DNA from: Arthrobacter sp. ISL-30
GTDB taxonomy: Bacteria; Actinomycetota; Actinomycetes; Actinomycetales; Micrococcaceae
Length of the DNA stretch: 64,000 nt
NCBI RefSeq assembly: GCF_018613855.1
Contig: NZ_JAGGPK010000050.1
Span: forward strand, 23,263-87,262
Reading direction: 5' to 3'
Shown here: in pieces, positions 52,293 through 59,894 of the stretch
Position numbering within the stretch: the stretch's first letter is position 1
How the letters are laid out: each line of letters opens with the position of its first letter
The notes under the pieces: model-generated
Told to the model about the DNA's origin: nothing
Database searches by the model: none
The model's input: the letters and a program-made list of their open reading frames with translations, nothing else
Program-made: the position numbers and the translations under genes

Positions 52293-53309
52293 CTAAGCTA
52301 ACCCGGCGCTTGCGACCCGCAGCACGGCAGCGCCTGTGATCCTGTTTTCGGAGAGGTCCCGTAGCGCCTTGTTCGCTTCGGCCAAGGGGTAGGACACCGT
52401 GGTGGGACGCAAGGGGATCCTGCTTGCTACATCGAAGAACTGTTCTCCATCGGCCCTGGTGTTCGCGGTGACGCTGGCTATCCTGCGTTCATAAAAAAGG
52501 TCCTCGGCGTAATGGAGGGCAGGGATGGTGCTCAGATGGATCCCGGCGATAGCAAGGGTGCCTCCTCGCTCGAGGGAGCGCATGGCAAGCGGAACCAGAG
52601 CCCCGCTGGGCGCGAAGAGGATGGCCCCATCCATCAGTTCCGGTGGCCTGTCCTCTGCATCGCCGGCAAAGGTGGTGCCCAGTTCCAGAGCCAGTTCCTG
52701 GGCCTTCCTGGAGCGTGTCATGACATAAACTTTGGCGCCTTCGAAAATCGCGATTTGTGCTGCCAGATGCGCCGAACCACCGAAGCCGTAGATGCCCAAT
52801 CGCCCGCCGGCAGGGAGGCGGGATTGGCGGAGAGCCCGGTAGCCGATGATCCCCGCGCAAAGTAGCGGTGCTGCCTGCTCGTCGTTGAAGGCCTCGGGGA
52901 TCAGGTAGGCGTAGTCCTCGTGGACCACCATCAGCTCGGCATACCCGCCGTCGTCGTCCCACCCATTGAAGCGGGGGGTCAGGCACAGGTTTTCGTCACC
53001 GCGGAGGCAGAAGCGGCAGGAGCCACAGGTGCGGCCGAGCCACGCCGCCCCGACCCGATCACCGAGTCGGAACCTCGTGCTTCCTTCACCAGTTTCGACG
53101 ACGGCGCCCACCACTTCGTGTCCCGGCACAACACCGAAGGCATGAGGCGGAAGATCTCCCTCGGCAAGATGAAGATCAGTCCGGCATACCCCGCAGACCC
53201 GAACCTCGAGCAGGATCTCGCCCGGGCCGGGAGCAGGGTTCGCCCGGGCCCCGCCCTTCAATGGGTGCGTTGCAATCGCGCCTGGTTGTTCAACCCACCA
53301 CGCCTGCAT
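52293..53309 (-). CDS. Zinc-dependent alcohol dehydrogenase
   Basis: Medium-chain dehydrogenase of 338 residues. Catalytic zinc site: CGVCRTDLH and GHEVVGAVVETG. Structural zinc site: CGSCRFCLRGDENLC with four cysteines. The nucleotide loop is GIYGFGGSAHLAAQ. It belongs to the AdhA-like 'alcohol dehydrogenase catalytic domain-containing' group often active on primary alcohols or aldehydes. GGGAGGC precedes the ATG. It converges on the deacetylase gene with 9 bp between stops. The 263 bp upstream to the aldolase remnant show nothing recognisable. Confidence 0.88.
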   Translation of the reverse strand: MQAWWVEQPGAIATHPLKGGARANPAPGPGEILLEVRVCGVCRTDLHLAEGDLPPHAFGVVPGHEVVGAVVETGEGSTRFRLGDRVGAAWLGRTCGSCRFCLRGDENLCLTPRFNGWDDDGGYAELMVVHEDYAYLIPEAFNDEQAAPLLCAGIIGYRALRQSRLPAGGRLGIYGFGGSAHLAAQIAIFEGAKVYVMTRSRKAQELALELGTTFAGDAEDRPPELMDGAILFAPSGALVPLAMRSLERGGTLAIAGIHLSTIPALHYAEDLFYERRIASVTANTRADGEQFFDVASRIPLRPTTVSYPLAEANKALRDLSENRITGAAVLRVASAGLA

Positions 53310-53550
53310 GGATGCCTCCCCGCTGCAAGGGCTATCGGGCTACTCCAGAGTCCGGCGTGCCTGGTCGTCCGGAGTGACATGTCGGTGCTCCACTTCTCCC
53401 ACGATCACGGGTCGGGCGCCCAGGGCAACAGGGTCCAAAGGCCCGCGACCACCCCTGATCCGAATTCCTACGGCAAAGCCAAAGTCCGGACACCCGGCCC
53501 ACGAAAGCGTGTTCGTAAGCCGAGTGCCCGGACAAAGTTGGGACCTGCCC

Positions 53551-53588
53551 TGTTTAGCGGGTGAGCATCTGTTTAGCGGGTGAGCATC
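53551..53588. repeat. 19-bp perfect tandem duplication across the aldolase-remnant stop codon
   Basis: TGTTTAGCGGGTGAGCATC occurs at 53551-53569 and again at 53570-53588. The leftward stop codon (53573-53575) lies in the second copy, so the duplicate is just outside the reading frame. Confidence 0.8.
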
Positions 53589-53878
53589 CTCAGGGCGACT
53601 CCCGCAAAGGCCGAGGCGGACTTGTTCCAGGTGCCCAGGAGCCCCTGGAGGTTTTCACCGTCCGCCCGATGCACGGGTGTTTCCGCCTGCAAGGTGGCAA
53701 GGATGCCGGTGCGCAGTTCAGTGTTGAAGTTGACCTTGCCTACCTGCATGGATGCGGCTTTCACCAGTTCGCCCGCCGGAATCCCGGAAGCTCCGTGCAA
53801 GACGAGCGGGATGTGGGTTCGCACCGCGGCGCCCTGCTGCAGCGCCGACCCGACAAGCTGGTCGAGGTTGGCGCGCAT
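53573..53878 (-). pseudogene. Truncated class II aldolase (C-terminal third only)
   Basis: Frame of 101 residues equal to the end of a class II fructose/tagatose-bisphosphate-type aldolase (about 280 residues when complete). IPLVLHGASGIPAGELVKAA carries one zinc histidine and the phosphate loop, and VGKVNFNTELR follows. The N-terminal two thirds, with the catalytic Asp and the other zinc histidines, are missing. The open frame still begins with an ATG coupled to the GntP stop (TGATG). It is the last gene of the OtnK/LtnD/GntP operon, so the aldol cleavage step may be lost here or supplied elsewhere. It could be an internal deletion in this strain or an assembly collapse. Confidence 0.75.
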
Positions 53879-55299
53879 CAGACGCTCAGGCCTCCCACCA
53901 GGACCCAGGCAACGTAGGTCAGTGCGAAACCGGCGAGGCCAAGGATGGTGGTAAGGACAGTCCAGGTTTTGAGGCCATCGGCTACAGACAATCCCAAGTA
54001 GCGGGTCACGATCCAGAAACCGGAGTCGTTGACGTGGCTCAGGCCGAAGGCTCCAAAGCCGATCGCCAGCAGGATCAGGGCGACCTGCACGGGTGAGAAA
54101 CCGCCGTCGGCTACAGCTGCGGCGAGCAGGCCCGACGTCGTGATGATCGCTACCGTGGCCGAACCCTGGGAGGCACGGAGGATCGCCGCGAGGACGAAGG
54201 CCATGAGGATGATCGGGAGCCCGGCGGTCTGAAGGCCTTCAGCAAGCGCCTTGCCGATACCCGAAACGGTCAGCACCTTGCCGAAAACACCACCGGCTCC
54301 GGTAACCAGAATGACGATTGCGGTGGGAGCCAGCGCGGAGTCCATCACTTCACCGGTGTGCTGTGAGGACCAGCCGCGGCGGATGCCCAGGAAGTAGTAT
54401 GCCAGACCCAGGGCCGCGAGGAGGGCGATGAGCGGGGCACCGATGAAGGCGGCAACGCTCGAAGCGAAGGAATCCTTGGGGAGGACCACAGCGCCAACGG
54501 TTCCCACCATGATCATGAGGATCGGGAGAACGATGAGCGTGATGATCATGGCCGGGCTCGGCGCAGTCTTGACAGGGGTCTTGACGGCAACCCTGGAGCC
54601 ACCGGCGGGGGCATCGTCCTTCTCAACGTCGGATTGGCCCGTGCCGAAGAGGCGGAACTGCTCCGCGGTGGCCGGGAGCATGGGGTATTCGCGGCGGTTC
54701 AGTTTGCGGGCGACGAAGTAGCCCAGGACACCCACGGGAATGCAGATGAGGAGACCAAGCATGGTGACCCAGCCGATGTCTGCCTTCAGGATTCCGGCGC
54801 CGCCCACCACACCGGGGTGCGGGGGGATAACAACATGAATGGCCAGCATGATGGCACCGACAGGGAGGCCGATCTTGATGGGGTTAACGCCTGCGGCCTT
54901 GGAGAAGCCGTAAATGATGGGGATGAGGATGATGAATCCGACGTCGAAGAACACCGGAATCGCAAGCAGGAACGCGGCTGCGGTGAGGGCCGCAATCACG
55001 CGGCGCGGACCCAGCAGCTGGGTGAACTTGCCGGCCAGGGCCTGGGCTCCGCCGGAGACCTCGATCATCTTGCCCAGCATGGCGCCGAGGCCTACGAGGA
55101 TGGCCACGGAGCCCAGCGTGCCGCCCATGCCTTCAGTGACGGTCTTGATGATGTCGGGCAGCGGGATGCCGGCCACCAGTGCAACGGCCACGCTGACAAC
55201 CAGCAGGGCCAGGAATGCCGGGATCCTGAACTTGATCACGGCGAGCAGCAACACGGCCACGCCGGCTACGGCTATGGCCAGAAGAGCGAGTGCGCTCAT
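53878..55299 (-). CDS. GntP-family sugar acid:H+ symporter
   Basis: Permease of 473 residues with twelve or more helices. AIPVFFDVGFIILIPIIYGFSK, followed by MLAIHVVIPPHPGVVGGAGI, is the signature of the GntP gluconate/tetronate/hydroxy-acid transporter family. A soluble loop about 215-250 is usual. The ATG at 55299 has AAAGGAGA upstream; the frame extends 8 codons further without support. It sits between the LtnD-like dehydrogenase and the aldolase remnant, so a C4 sugar acid such as threonate or erythronate is the likely substrate. Confidence 0.9.
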   Translation of the reverse strand: MSALALLAIAVAGVAVLLLAVIKFRIPAFLALLVVSVAVALVAGIPLPDIIKTVTEGMGGTLGSVAILVGLGAMLGKMIEVSGGAQALAGKFTQLLGPRRVIAALTAAAFLLAIPVFFDVGFIILIPIIYGFSKAAGVNPIKIGLPVGAIMLAIHVVIPPHPGVVGGAGILKADIGWVTMLGLLICIPVGVLGYFVARKLNRREYPMLPATAEQFRLFGTGQSDVEKDDAPAGGSRVAVKTPVKTAPSPAMIITLIVLPILMIMVGTVGAVVLPKDSFASSVAAFIGAPLIALLAALGLAYYFLGIRRGWSSQHTGEVMDSALAPTAIVILVTGAGGVFGKVLTVSGIGKALAEGLQTAGLPIILMAFVLAAILRASQGSATVAIITTSGLLAAAVADGGFSPVQVALILLAIGFGAFGLSHVNDSGFWIVTRYLGLSVADGLKTWTVLTTILGLAGFALTYVAWVLVGGLSV

Positions 55300-55403
55300 G
55301 GTGTGTCTCCTTTGACAAGCCAATCTCTTTGAGACTAGCCGATGGGTGGACCGGCGACGACGGAAGGGGACCGCCGTCGTCGGCCCTGGTTGTTGGGTTG
55401 TAA

Positions 55404-56303
55404 CTAAGCGATGCGCTTCGTGGGCGCGACTACCTTGATGACGGCTGAGTCGTCGGCGGCGGCGAGGCCCTGGGCCTGGCCGAGGAGGTAAAGCTGTTCG
55501 GCAGCGGCTGCGACGGGAGCGGCCAGGCCTGCGGCGCGCGTGGCCTTGCCGACGATGCCCATGTCCTTGACGAAGATGTCCAGGCGGCTGAGGACTTCGG
55601 CGCCGTCCTCCGTGTAGGCCTCGAGGATGCGGGGGCCGCGGTTGGAGAGCATGAATGAACCGGCGGCGCCTGCCTCAAGCGCGGCGAGGGTCTTGGCCTG
55701 GTCCAGGCCGAGGGCATCCGCCAGGGCAAGCGCTTCGGCGGCCGCCGCGATGTGCACTCCGCACAGGAGTTGGTTGACGGTCTTCAGGGCCTGGCCGTCG
55801 CCGGGCTTGTCGCCGACGACGGTGAGGGTTGAGGCCAGCAGTTCCAGGACGGGGCGGGCGGCTTCGAGGGCGACGGGAGCGGCGCCGACCACGATCAGCA
55901 GGTCGCCTTCGCCGGCGCGCTTGGGGCCGCCGGACAGCGGCGCGTCCACGAGCTGGACGCCGAACTCGGCGAGGCGCTCGACGGTGGCGGGAATCGCTTC
56001 GGTGCCGACCGTGCTGGTGAGGATGACGACGGCGCCTGGCTTCAGCACGGAGGCCACGCCGTTCTCGCCGAAGAGGACATCGTTCAGCTGTTCGCCGTTG
56101 CGGACGGCCAGCAGCAGTGCGTCGGTGTCCTGGGTAGCCTTGCGGGCGGAGTCGAATGTGCGGACGCCGGCCTGTTCAGCAAGTCGAAGGCGGGGCTCAG
56201 CGATGTCGAAGCCGTGGACGGTCAGCTGGCTGGCGAGGCGAGTGGCCATCGGAAGCCCCATGGCTCCGAGACCAAGGACGGTGACGGTGTAATTGCTGGA
56301 CAT
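55404..56303 (-). CDS. L-threonate-dehydrogenase-like NAD(P)-dependent oxidoreductase (3-hydroxyisobutyrate dehydrogenase family)
   Basis: Dehydrogenase of 299 residues. The Rossmann loop is GLGAMG (11-16), the substrate motif DAPLSGGPKRAGEGDL matches family motif DAPVSGG, and the catalytic lysine is in GDGQALKTVNQLLCG. LtnD proteins oxidise L-threonate at C2 to 2-oxotetronate. The OtnK-like kinase directly upstream makes this the most likely role; other 2-hydroxy acids remain possible. I chose ATG 56303 because GGAG sits 6 bases upstream; two further ATG codons lie 3 and 7 codons earlier. Confidence 0.85.
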   Translation of the reverse strand: MSSNYTVTVLGLGAMGLPMATRLASQLTVHGFDIAEPRLRLAEQAGVRTFDSARKATQDTDALLLAVRNGEQLNDVLFGENGVASVLKPGAVVILTSTVGTEAIPATVERLAEFGVQLVDAPLSGGPKRAGEGDLLIVVGAAPVALEAARPVLELLASTLTVVGDKPGDGQALKTVNQLLCGVHIAAAAEALALADALGLDQAKTLAALEAGAAGSFMLSNRGPRILEAYTEDGAEVLSRLDIFVKDMGIVGKATRAAGLAAPVAAAAEQLYLLGQAQGLAAADDSAVIKVVAPTKRIA

Positions 56304-56344
56304 GGTGTTCTCCATTGAATTCATTGGGGTGTTGAGTTTGATGG

Positions 56345-57913
56345 CTATTGCGCCAGCACCGGCCAGCGGCTGCTGAGTTTGTGCGTCACTTGGGCCAGGG
56401 ATTCGTCGTCACCGACGTTGCCGGCAAACACGATGTATGGGATGCCCTTGGCAGGTCCGTCCACCGGCTCCCAGAGGGAAACGATGCCCGGAAGCATGGG
56501 ACCTCGGGCGATCGCATGGCGGATTTCCAGGCCATGGGCCGCGACATCGGAGGAGGTGATGCCACCCTTGGCGATGACGAAGCGCGGGGGGAACGTCTTC
56601 AGCGTGCGGTTCACCAGGGCGACGACGGCGGCCGATACGGTCCGGGCGATCCGCAGGCTTTCAGCGGCGTCGTCGGTCTTGATGAGGAGGCGGCTCGTGT
56701 GGACGATCACGTCGCCCTCACGGAGGGCTTCAACCACGTTGTCAACCATGCGGTCAAGGTAGGCGGAAGCGTCAGCTGTTTCGGTTTCGGCGGCTGTTTC
56801 GGTTTCGGCGGCGAGTAGTTCCTCAACGCTGATCTCGATGATTTTTGCAGCACCGTGCTGTGCGGTGAGGGCGTTCAACTGGCGGGTGGTCACGCCAACG
56901 TGGGAGCCGACAACGATCAAGCCGCCGGCTTCGGACGGGGTGTTACCCTCGTAGGCCTCTTCGCCGCTGAGCTCGCTGCGGATTTCCTGGCCCATGCGGG
57001 CCCGAACAAAGGGCGGGCCGACGCGGTAGAGCAGCTTCTTGCCGCGGCGTTCGGCTTCCTCCAAGCCCAAGGCGAGGGCGCGGAGATCGTTTTCGGTCAC
57101 GATGTCCGCCACGATCGGGGTGGAATCGGTGGCGCCTTCGATGGCATCGGCAATCGCCCTGGCGGAGATCGCAGGGTCCCCGGCGGAGCCATCCACGCCA
57201 ATGCCGGCCGAACGGATGATCCCCAGGTCCAGGACGATGACGTCGTCGGCAGCGAAACGCCCCTTCGACTTCTCCTCCACGTACTTGGCCATCTCTGAGT
57301 TGGTGAAGCCAAAACTCGCATCCTTGGCGAATTCCGTCTCGGCAACCGGGGTGAGCTTACCGGCGTCATCACCTGTTCCGCGCATGTAGTGGACCCCGCC
57401 GATGGTGACGCGGCCAGCGTCGGGGAAGGCAGGGACAATGACGACGCCGTCTGTCGCCTCGCCGCCGACCGCTTTGACGGTGGCCGCGATGACGTCGGGC
57501 TCCAGGGGGTAATGACCGCGCAGGGTCGAATCGCTGCGACTGACGAATCCGACACGAACGGTAGAACCGGCGGCCTCGGCAGCAGCTGCGGCTGAAAGGG
57601 CGTTGCGAACGATTTCTTCGTTGCGGGCGCCAGCCTCGGCGGGATCAAGGCTACGGGTGTTGGTCAGGACGTAAACGGCGGGTTTGCAGCCGGTCTCGGC
57701 AATATGGCTGAAGGCCCAGGCGAAGTCGGCCACATCCCAGCGCGTCAGCACCGGAAGGTTCGAAACGGACTGGGTGCCGGTGGGGTCGTCGTCGAGGACA
57801 ACAAGAATGCGAGGGGAAGCGGCCGAGGACTCCGTAACGGCATCAGCTACCAGCTGAGCGGGGATCCGTACTTCCGCCGGGAAGGCGGCCAGGACATCGG
57901 CTTCAAGGATCAC
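56345..57913 (-). CDS. Four-carbon acid sugar kinase family protein (OtnK-like)
   Basis: Kinase of 522 residues (SBD_N plus NBD_C domains; formerly DUF1537), expected to phosphorylate a 2-oxotetronate or related acid. VVLDDDPTGTQSV (about 38-50) and SRSDSTLRGHYP build the substrate domain. KGGITSSDVA and FAGNVGDDESL build the nucleotide domain. GTG start with GGAG at 7 bases. An in-frame 18-bp duplication (56776-56811) encodes the repeated ETETAA phrase in the inter-domain loop and is absent from most relatives I know of. First gene of the leftward operon with LtnD-like and GntP genes. Confidence 0.87.
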   Translation of the reverse strand: MILEADVLAAFPAEVRIPAQLVADAVTESSAASPRILVVLDDDPTGTQSVSNLPVLTRWDVADFAWAFSHIAETGCKPAVYVLTNTRSLDPAEAGARNEEIVRNALSAAAAAEAAGSTVRVGFVSRSDSTLRGHYPLEPDVIAATVKAVGGEATDGVVIVPAFPDAGRVTIGGVHYMRGTGDDAGKLTPVAETEFAKDASFGFTNSEMAKYVEEKSKGRFAADDVIVLDLGIIRSAGIGVDGSAGDPAISARAIADAIEGATDSTPIVADIVTENDLRALALGLEEAERRGKKLLYRVGPPFVRARMGQEIRSELSGEEAYEGNTPSEAGGLIVVGSHVGVTTRQLNALTAQHGAAKIIEISVEELLAAETETAAETETADASAYLDRMVDNVVEALREGDVIVHTSRLLIKTDDAAESLRIARTVSAAVVALVNRTLKTFPPRFVIAKGGITSSDVAAHGLEIRHAIARGPMLPGIVSLWEPVDGPAKGIPYIVFAGNVGDDESLAQVTHKLSSRWPVLAQ

Positions 57914-57953
57914 TGTTCACTCCATCGTGGGGACTCTACGTTGCTGAGAGATA

Positions 57954-57976
57954 TGTAAGATGTCAGACATCTAACA
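57954..57976. promoter_or_regulatory. 23-bp GntR/FadR-type palindrome upstream of the kinase operon
   Basis: AGATGTCAGACATCT at 57958-57972 is a perfect 7-1-7 palindrome, extended by symmetric TGT (57954-57956) and ACA (57974-57976). It lies 41-63 bases upstream of the kinase GTG, where an operator is expected. The shape fits GntR-family sites, but no GntR gene is in the window. Confidence 0.6.
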
Positions 57977-58040
57977 AATCCAGTGTGACATAGGTCCCTT
58001 GTGTGCGCAAGATCGAAATTGGAGGAACCCTTGCGCCAGC

Positions 58041-58088
58041 AGGAGCGCCGGAGGGCCCTTCGCCGTCAGGAGGAGCGCCGGAGGGCCC
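58041..58088. repeat. 18-bp direct repeat with 30-bp period
   Basis: AGGAGCGCCGGAGGGCCC occurs at 58041-58058 and 58071-58088, 12 bases apart, just past the DUF4386 gene stop. Confidence 0.7.
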
Positions 58089-58094
58089 AGTAGG

Positions 58095-58829
58095 TTAGGG
58101 AGCCGGAGAAATGGACTCCACACCCACATTGCGACGGCTCGCGTCCGCCTTATCCAAGGGTCTGAACCCTTTGGCGATAAGCCAAACGGCGAGGCTGACC
58201 TCCCAGGCAAATATCGGCAGCGCCGCAATGGATCCCCAGACGGAAAGCTGCTCATACAGTCCAAACATCACTGCTGTTGCCGATCCGAAAATAAGGGCAC
58301 CCCCAACGAGTCCCAACGTGGCGATGACCCTTGGCACGAGCCCAGAGCTGTACATGAGGTACGCCAACACAAGGGTGTTCGCTCCCAGGAGCAGGCCGGG
58401 CCCCATCAGGAAAGTCCAGTCATGGAACGCCACCAAGGCTCGGCCGACAGTTGAGAGAGTGGTGGAGTCAGTGCCAGCAGCTTCCGCCGCCCCGAGATCC
58501 TGGCGCAACGTCACTCCTGACAGGACACTAATGATGCCGACGACAATAACGGCGGCCTCCAGAAGCCGGCCACAAACATAGCCCATGGCAGCTGCCGCGT
58601 TCTGCTTCTTGAGGATGGGATAGAGGGTGGCCCCGGTAGCAACGATCGCGATAGCAAGGAAAACCTCCATCATGGCTCCCCAAAAAACGCGGGCATCGGA
58701 GCCGGAGCCTGTGATGTAGTCGGCGCCATTGAGGACAGGGGCATAGAGAGCGAGCCCCGCAATTGCGGTGACCTCGGTGATAAGGAAGAACACTCCCGTG
58801 GCTACCGCGGTCCTTCTTGCTGACTTCAT
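58095..58829 (-). CDS. DUF4386-family membrane protein
   Basis: Membrane protein of 244 residues with about six or seven helices. The segment TGVFFLITEVTAIAGLALYA and the middle FHDWTFLMGPGLLLGANTLVLAYLMY plus SGLVPRVIATLGLVGG fit DUF4386, a family of unknown function. AGAGGAAA precedes the ATG. It is divergent from a TetR-family gene and the two share 133 bp containing a pair of palindromes, so it is the probable target of that regulator and is perhaps induced by a membrane-active compound. Confidence 0.85.
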   Translation of the reverse strand: MKSARRTAVATGVFFLITEVTAIAGLALYAPVLNGADYITGSGSDARVFWGAMMEVFLAIAIVATGATLYPILKKQNAAAAMGYVCGRLLEAAVIVVGIISVLSGVTLRQDLGAAEAAGTDSTTLSTVGRALVAFHDWTFLMGPGLLLGANTLVLAYLMYSSGLVPRVIATLGLVGGALIFGSATAVMFGLYEQLSVWGSIAALPIFAWEVSLAVWLIAKGFRPLDKADASRRNVGVESISPAP

Positions 58830-58869
58830 GGGTTTCCTCTTTCAACAATGCATCTGATTCAAGCGAGAT

Positions 58870-58914
58870 GGTGTAGGCGTACACCTCATGCTGAGGTAGG
58901 TATACGCCGTACAC
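58870..58914. promoter_or_regulatory. Twin palindromic operators for the TetR regulator
   Basis: GGTGTAGGCGTACACC (58870-58885) is a perfect 6-4-6 palindrome. GTATACGCCGTACAC (58900-58914) is a second, related site: its reverse complement GTGTACGGCGTATAC matches the first apart from one extra base and one change. They lie between the DUF4386 and TetR genes, centres about 30 bp (three helical turns) apart. Confidence 0.7.
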
Positions 58915-58962
58915 TTGTCAAGGGAAGACGGCATCACAATTTACTCAGGGAGGGAGCTGCGG

Positions 58963-59679
58963 ATGGTTCAACAAGTGGAGGCCTCACGGGCGGCGCTGAG
59001 CCGAGACCGGGTGCTGCAGGCCGCCGTCGCTCTTGCGGATACGGCAGGGATCGATTCAGTGAGCATGCGCAAGCTCAGCCAGGAGCTGGGGGTCGTGCCG
59101 ATGGCCCTGTATAAGCATGTGGCCAACAAAGAAGAGCTGCTGGACGGCATGGTGGACGTCGTCGTCGGTGAAATCGACCCGCCACGCCGCCACGCTGATT
59201 GGAAAAGCCCTGCCGACTGGAAGAGCGCGGTTCGGCAAAGGATTCTCGCAGCGCGAAGAACGCTCCTGCGACATCCCTGGGCGTCCCGGGTAATCGAGTC
59301 ACGACGCTCGCCCACGCCCGTTGTGCTGGAGTATATGGACTCGATGATTGCCATGTTCCGGGACGGTGGCTTCTCCATTGACCTGACCCATCACGTGATG
59401 CATGCCCTGGGCAGCCGCATGCTGGGGTTTACGCAGGAGTTGTTCGACGACTCCCAGAGGCTTGCCCCGAATGCGCAGGCTGCTGGCCTCGTCGAGATGG
59501 CGGGGAGATATCCCCATTTGGTTGAGCTGGCCATGGCAGCAGCTCATGAGGCGGACTCGGTTGTAGGCTCAGGCTGTGACGATCAGTTCGAATTTGAGTT
59601 CGCACTGGATCTTCAGCTGGACGGATTCGAAAGACTCCGGCAGCAGGGATGGTCCAGCAAGGCTCCTACCCCTTCCTAA
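58963..59679 (+). CDS. TetR-family regulator with tetracycline-repressor-like C-terminal domain
   Basis: Regulator of 238 residues. The helix-turn-helix (RDRVLQAAVALADTAGIDSV, then SMRKLSQELGVVPMALYKHVANKEELLDGMVD) is followed by a TetR_C_1-type ligand domain with FELEFALDLQLDG-like end (here FEFEFALDLQLDGFERL). ATG 58963 has GGGAGGGAGC upstream; an upstream TTG (58915) would lie inside the operator and is unlikely. Divergent from the DUF4386 gene. Confidence 0.88.
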   Translation: MVQQVEASRAALSRDRVLQAAVALADTAGIDSVSMRKLSQELGVVPMALYKHVANKEELLDGMVDVVVGEIDPPRRHADWKSPADWKSAVRQRILAARRTLLRHPWASRVIESRRSPTPVVLEYMDSMIAMFRDGGFSIDLTHHVMHALGSRMLGFTQELFDDSQRLAPNAQAAGLVEMAGRYPHLVELAMAAAHEADSVVGSGCDDQFEFEFALDLQLDGFERLRQQGWSSKAPTPS

Positions 59680-59767
59680 CGCTCCGCCTAGCGCTTCCTG
59701 ACTCGTAGAGGCACGCGCCACTCCGACGGTGTACTAAAAAAATCACAAAAAATCACAAAAGAACACT

Positions 59768-59781
59768 TGTTAGCGTTCACA
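59768..59781. promoter_or_regulatory. LacI-type operator upstream of the ChvE-like gene
   Basis: TGTTAGCGTTCACA is an imperfect palindrome of the TGTTAGCGCTAACA type recognised by LacI-family sugar regulators. It lies 114 bases upstream of the sugar-binding protein start, followed by the AT-rich TATATTTAGCAT that may be a -10 region. An A-rich direct repeat (AAAAATCAC twice, about 59738-59756) sits just upstream. The regulator gene is not in the window. Confidence 0.5.
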
Positions 59782-59894
59782 CGGCCATCTATATTTAGCA
59801 TGATGCACATCAGTGATGAGCACAGGTCTGAAAGCACAGATGCTTCTCGGCCCAACAACAGTTCGCGGCGAAGTTGCCGCGGAAGGAGAACATC

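Noticed and set aside
53310..53572. Plus-strand frame reading through the start region of the alcohol dehydrogenase
   Set aside because: No family-like sequence; arginine/proline-rich shadow of the dehydrogenase frame and intergenic DNA.
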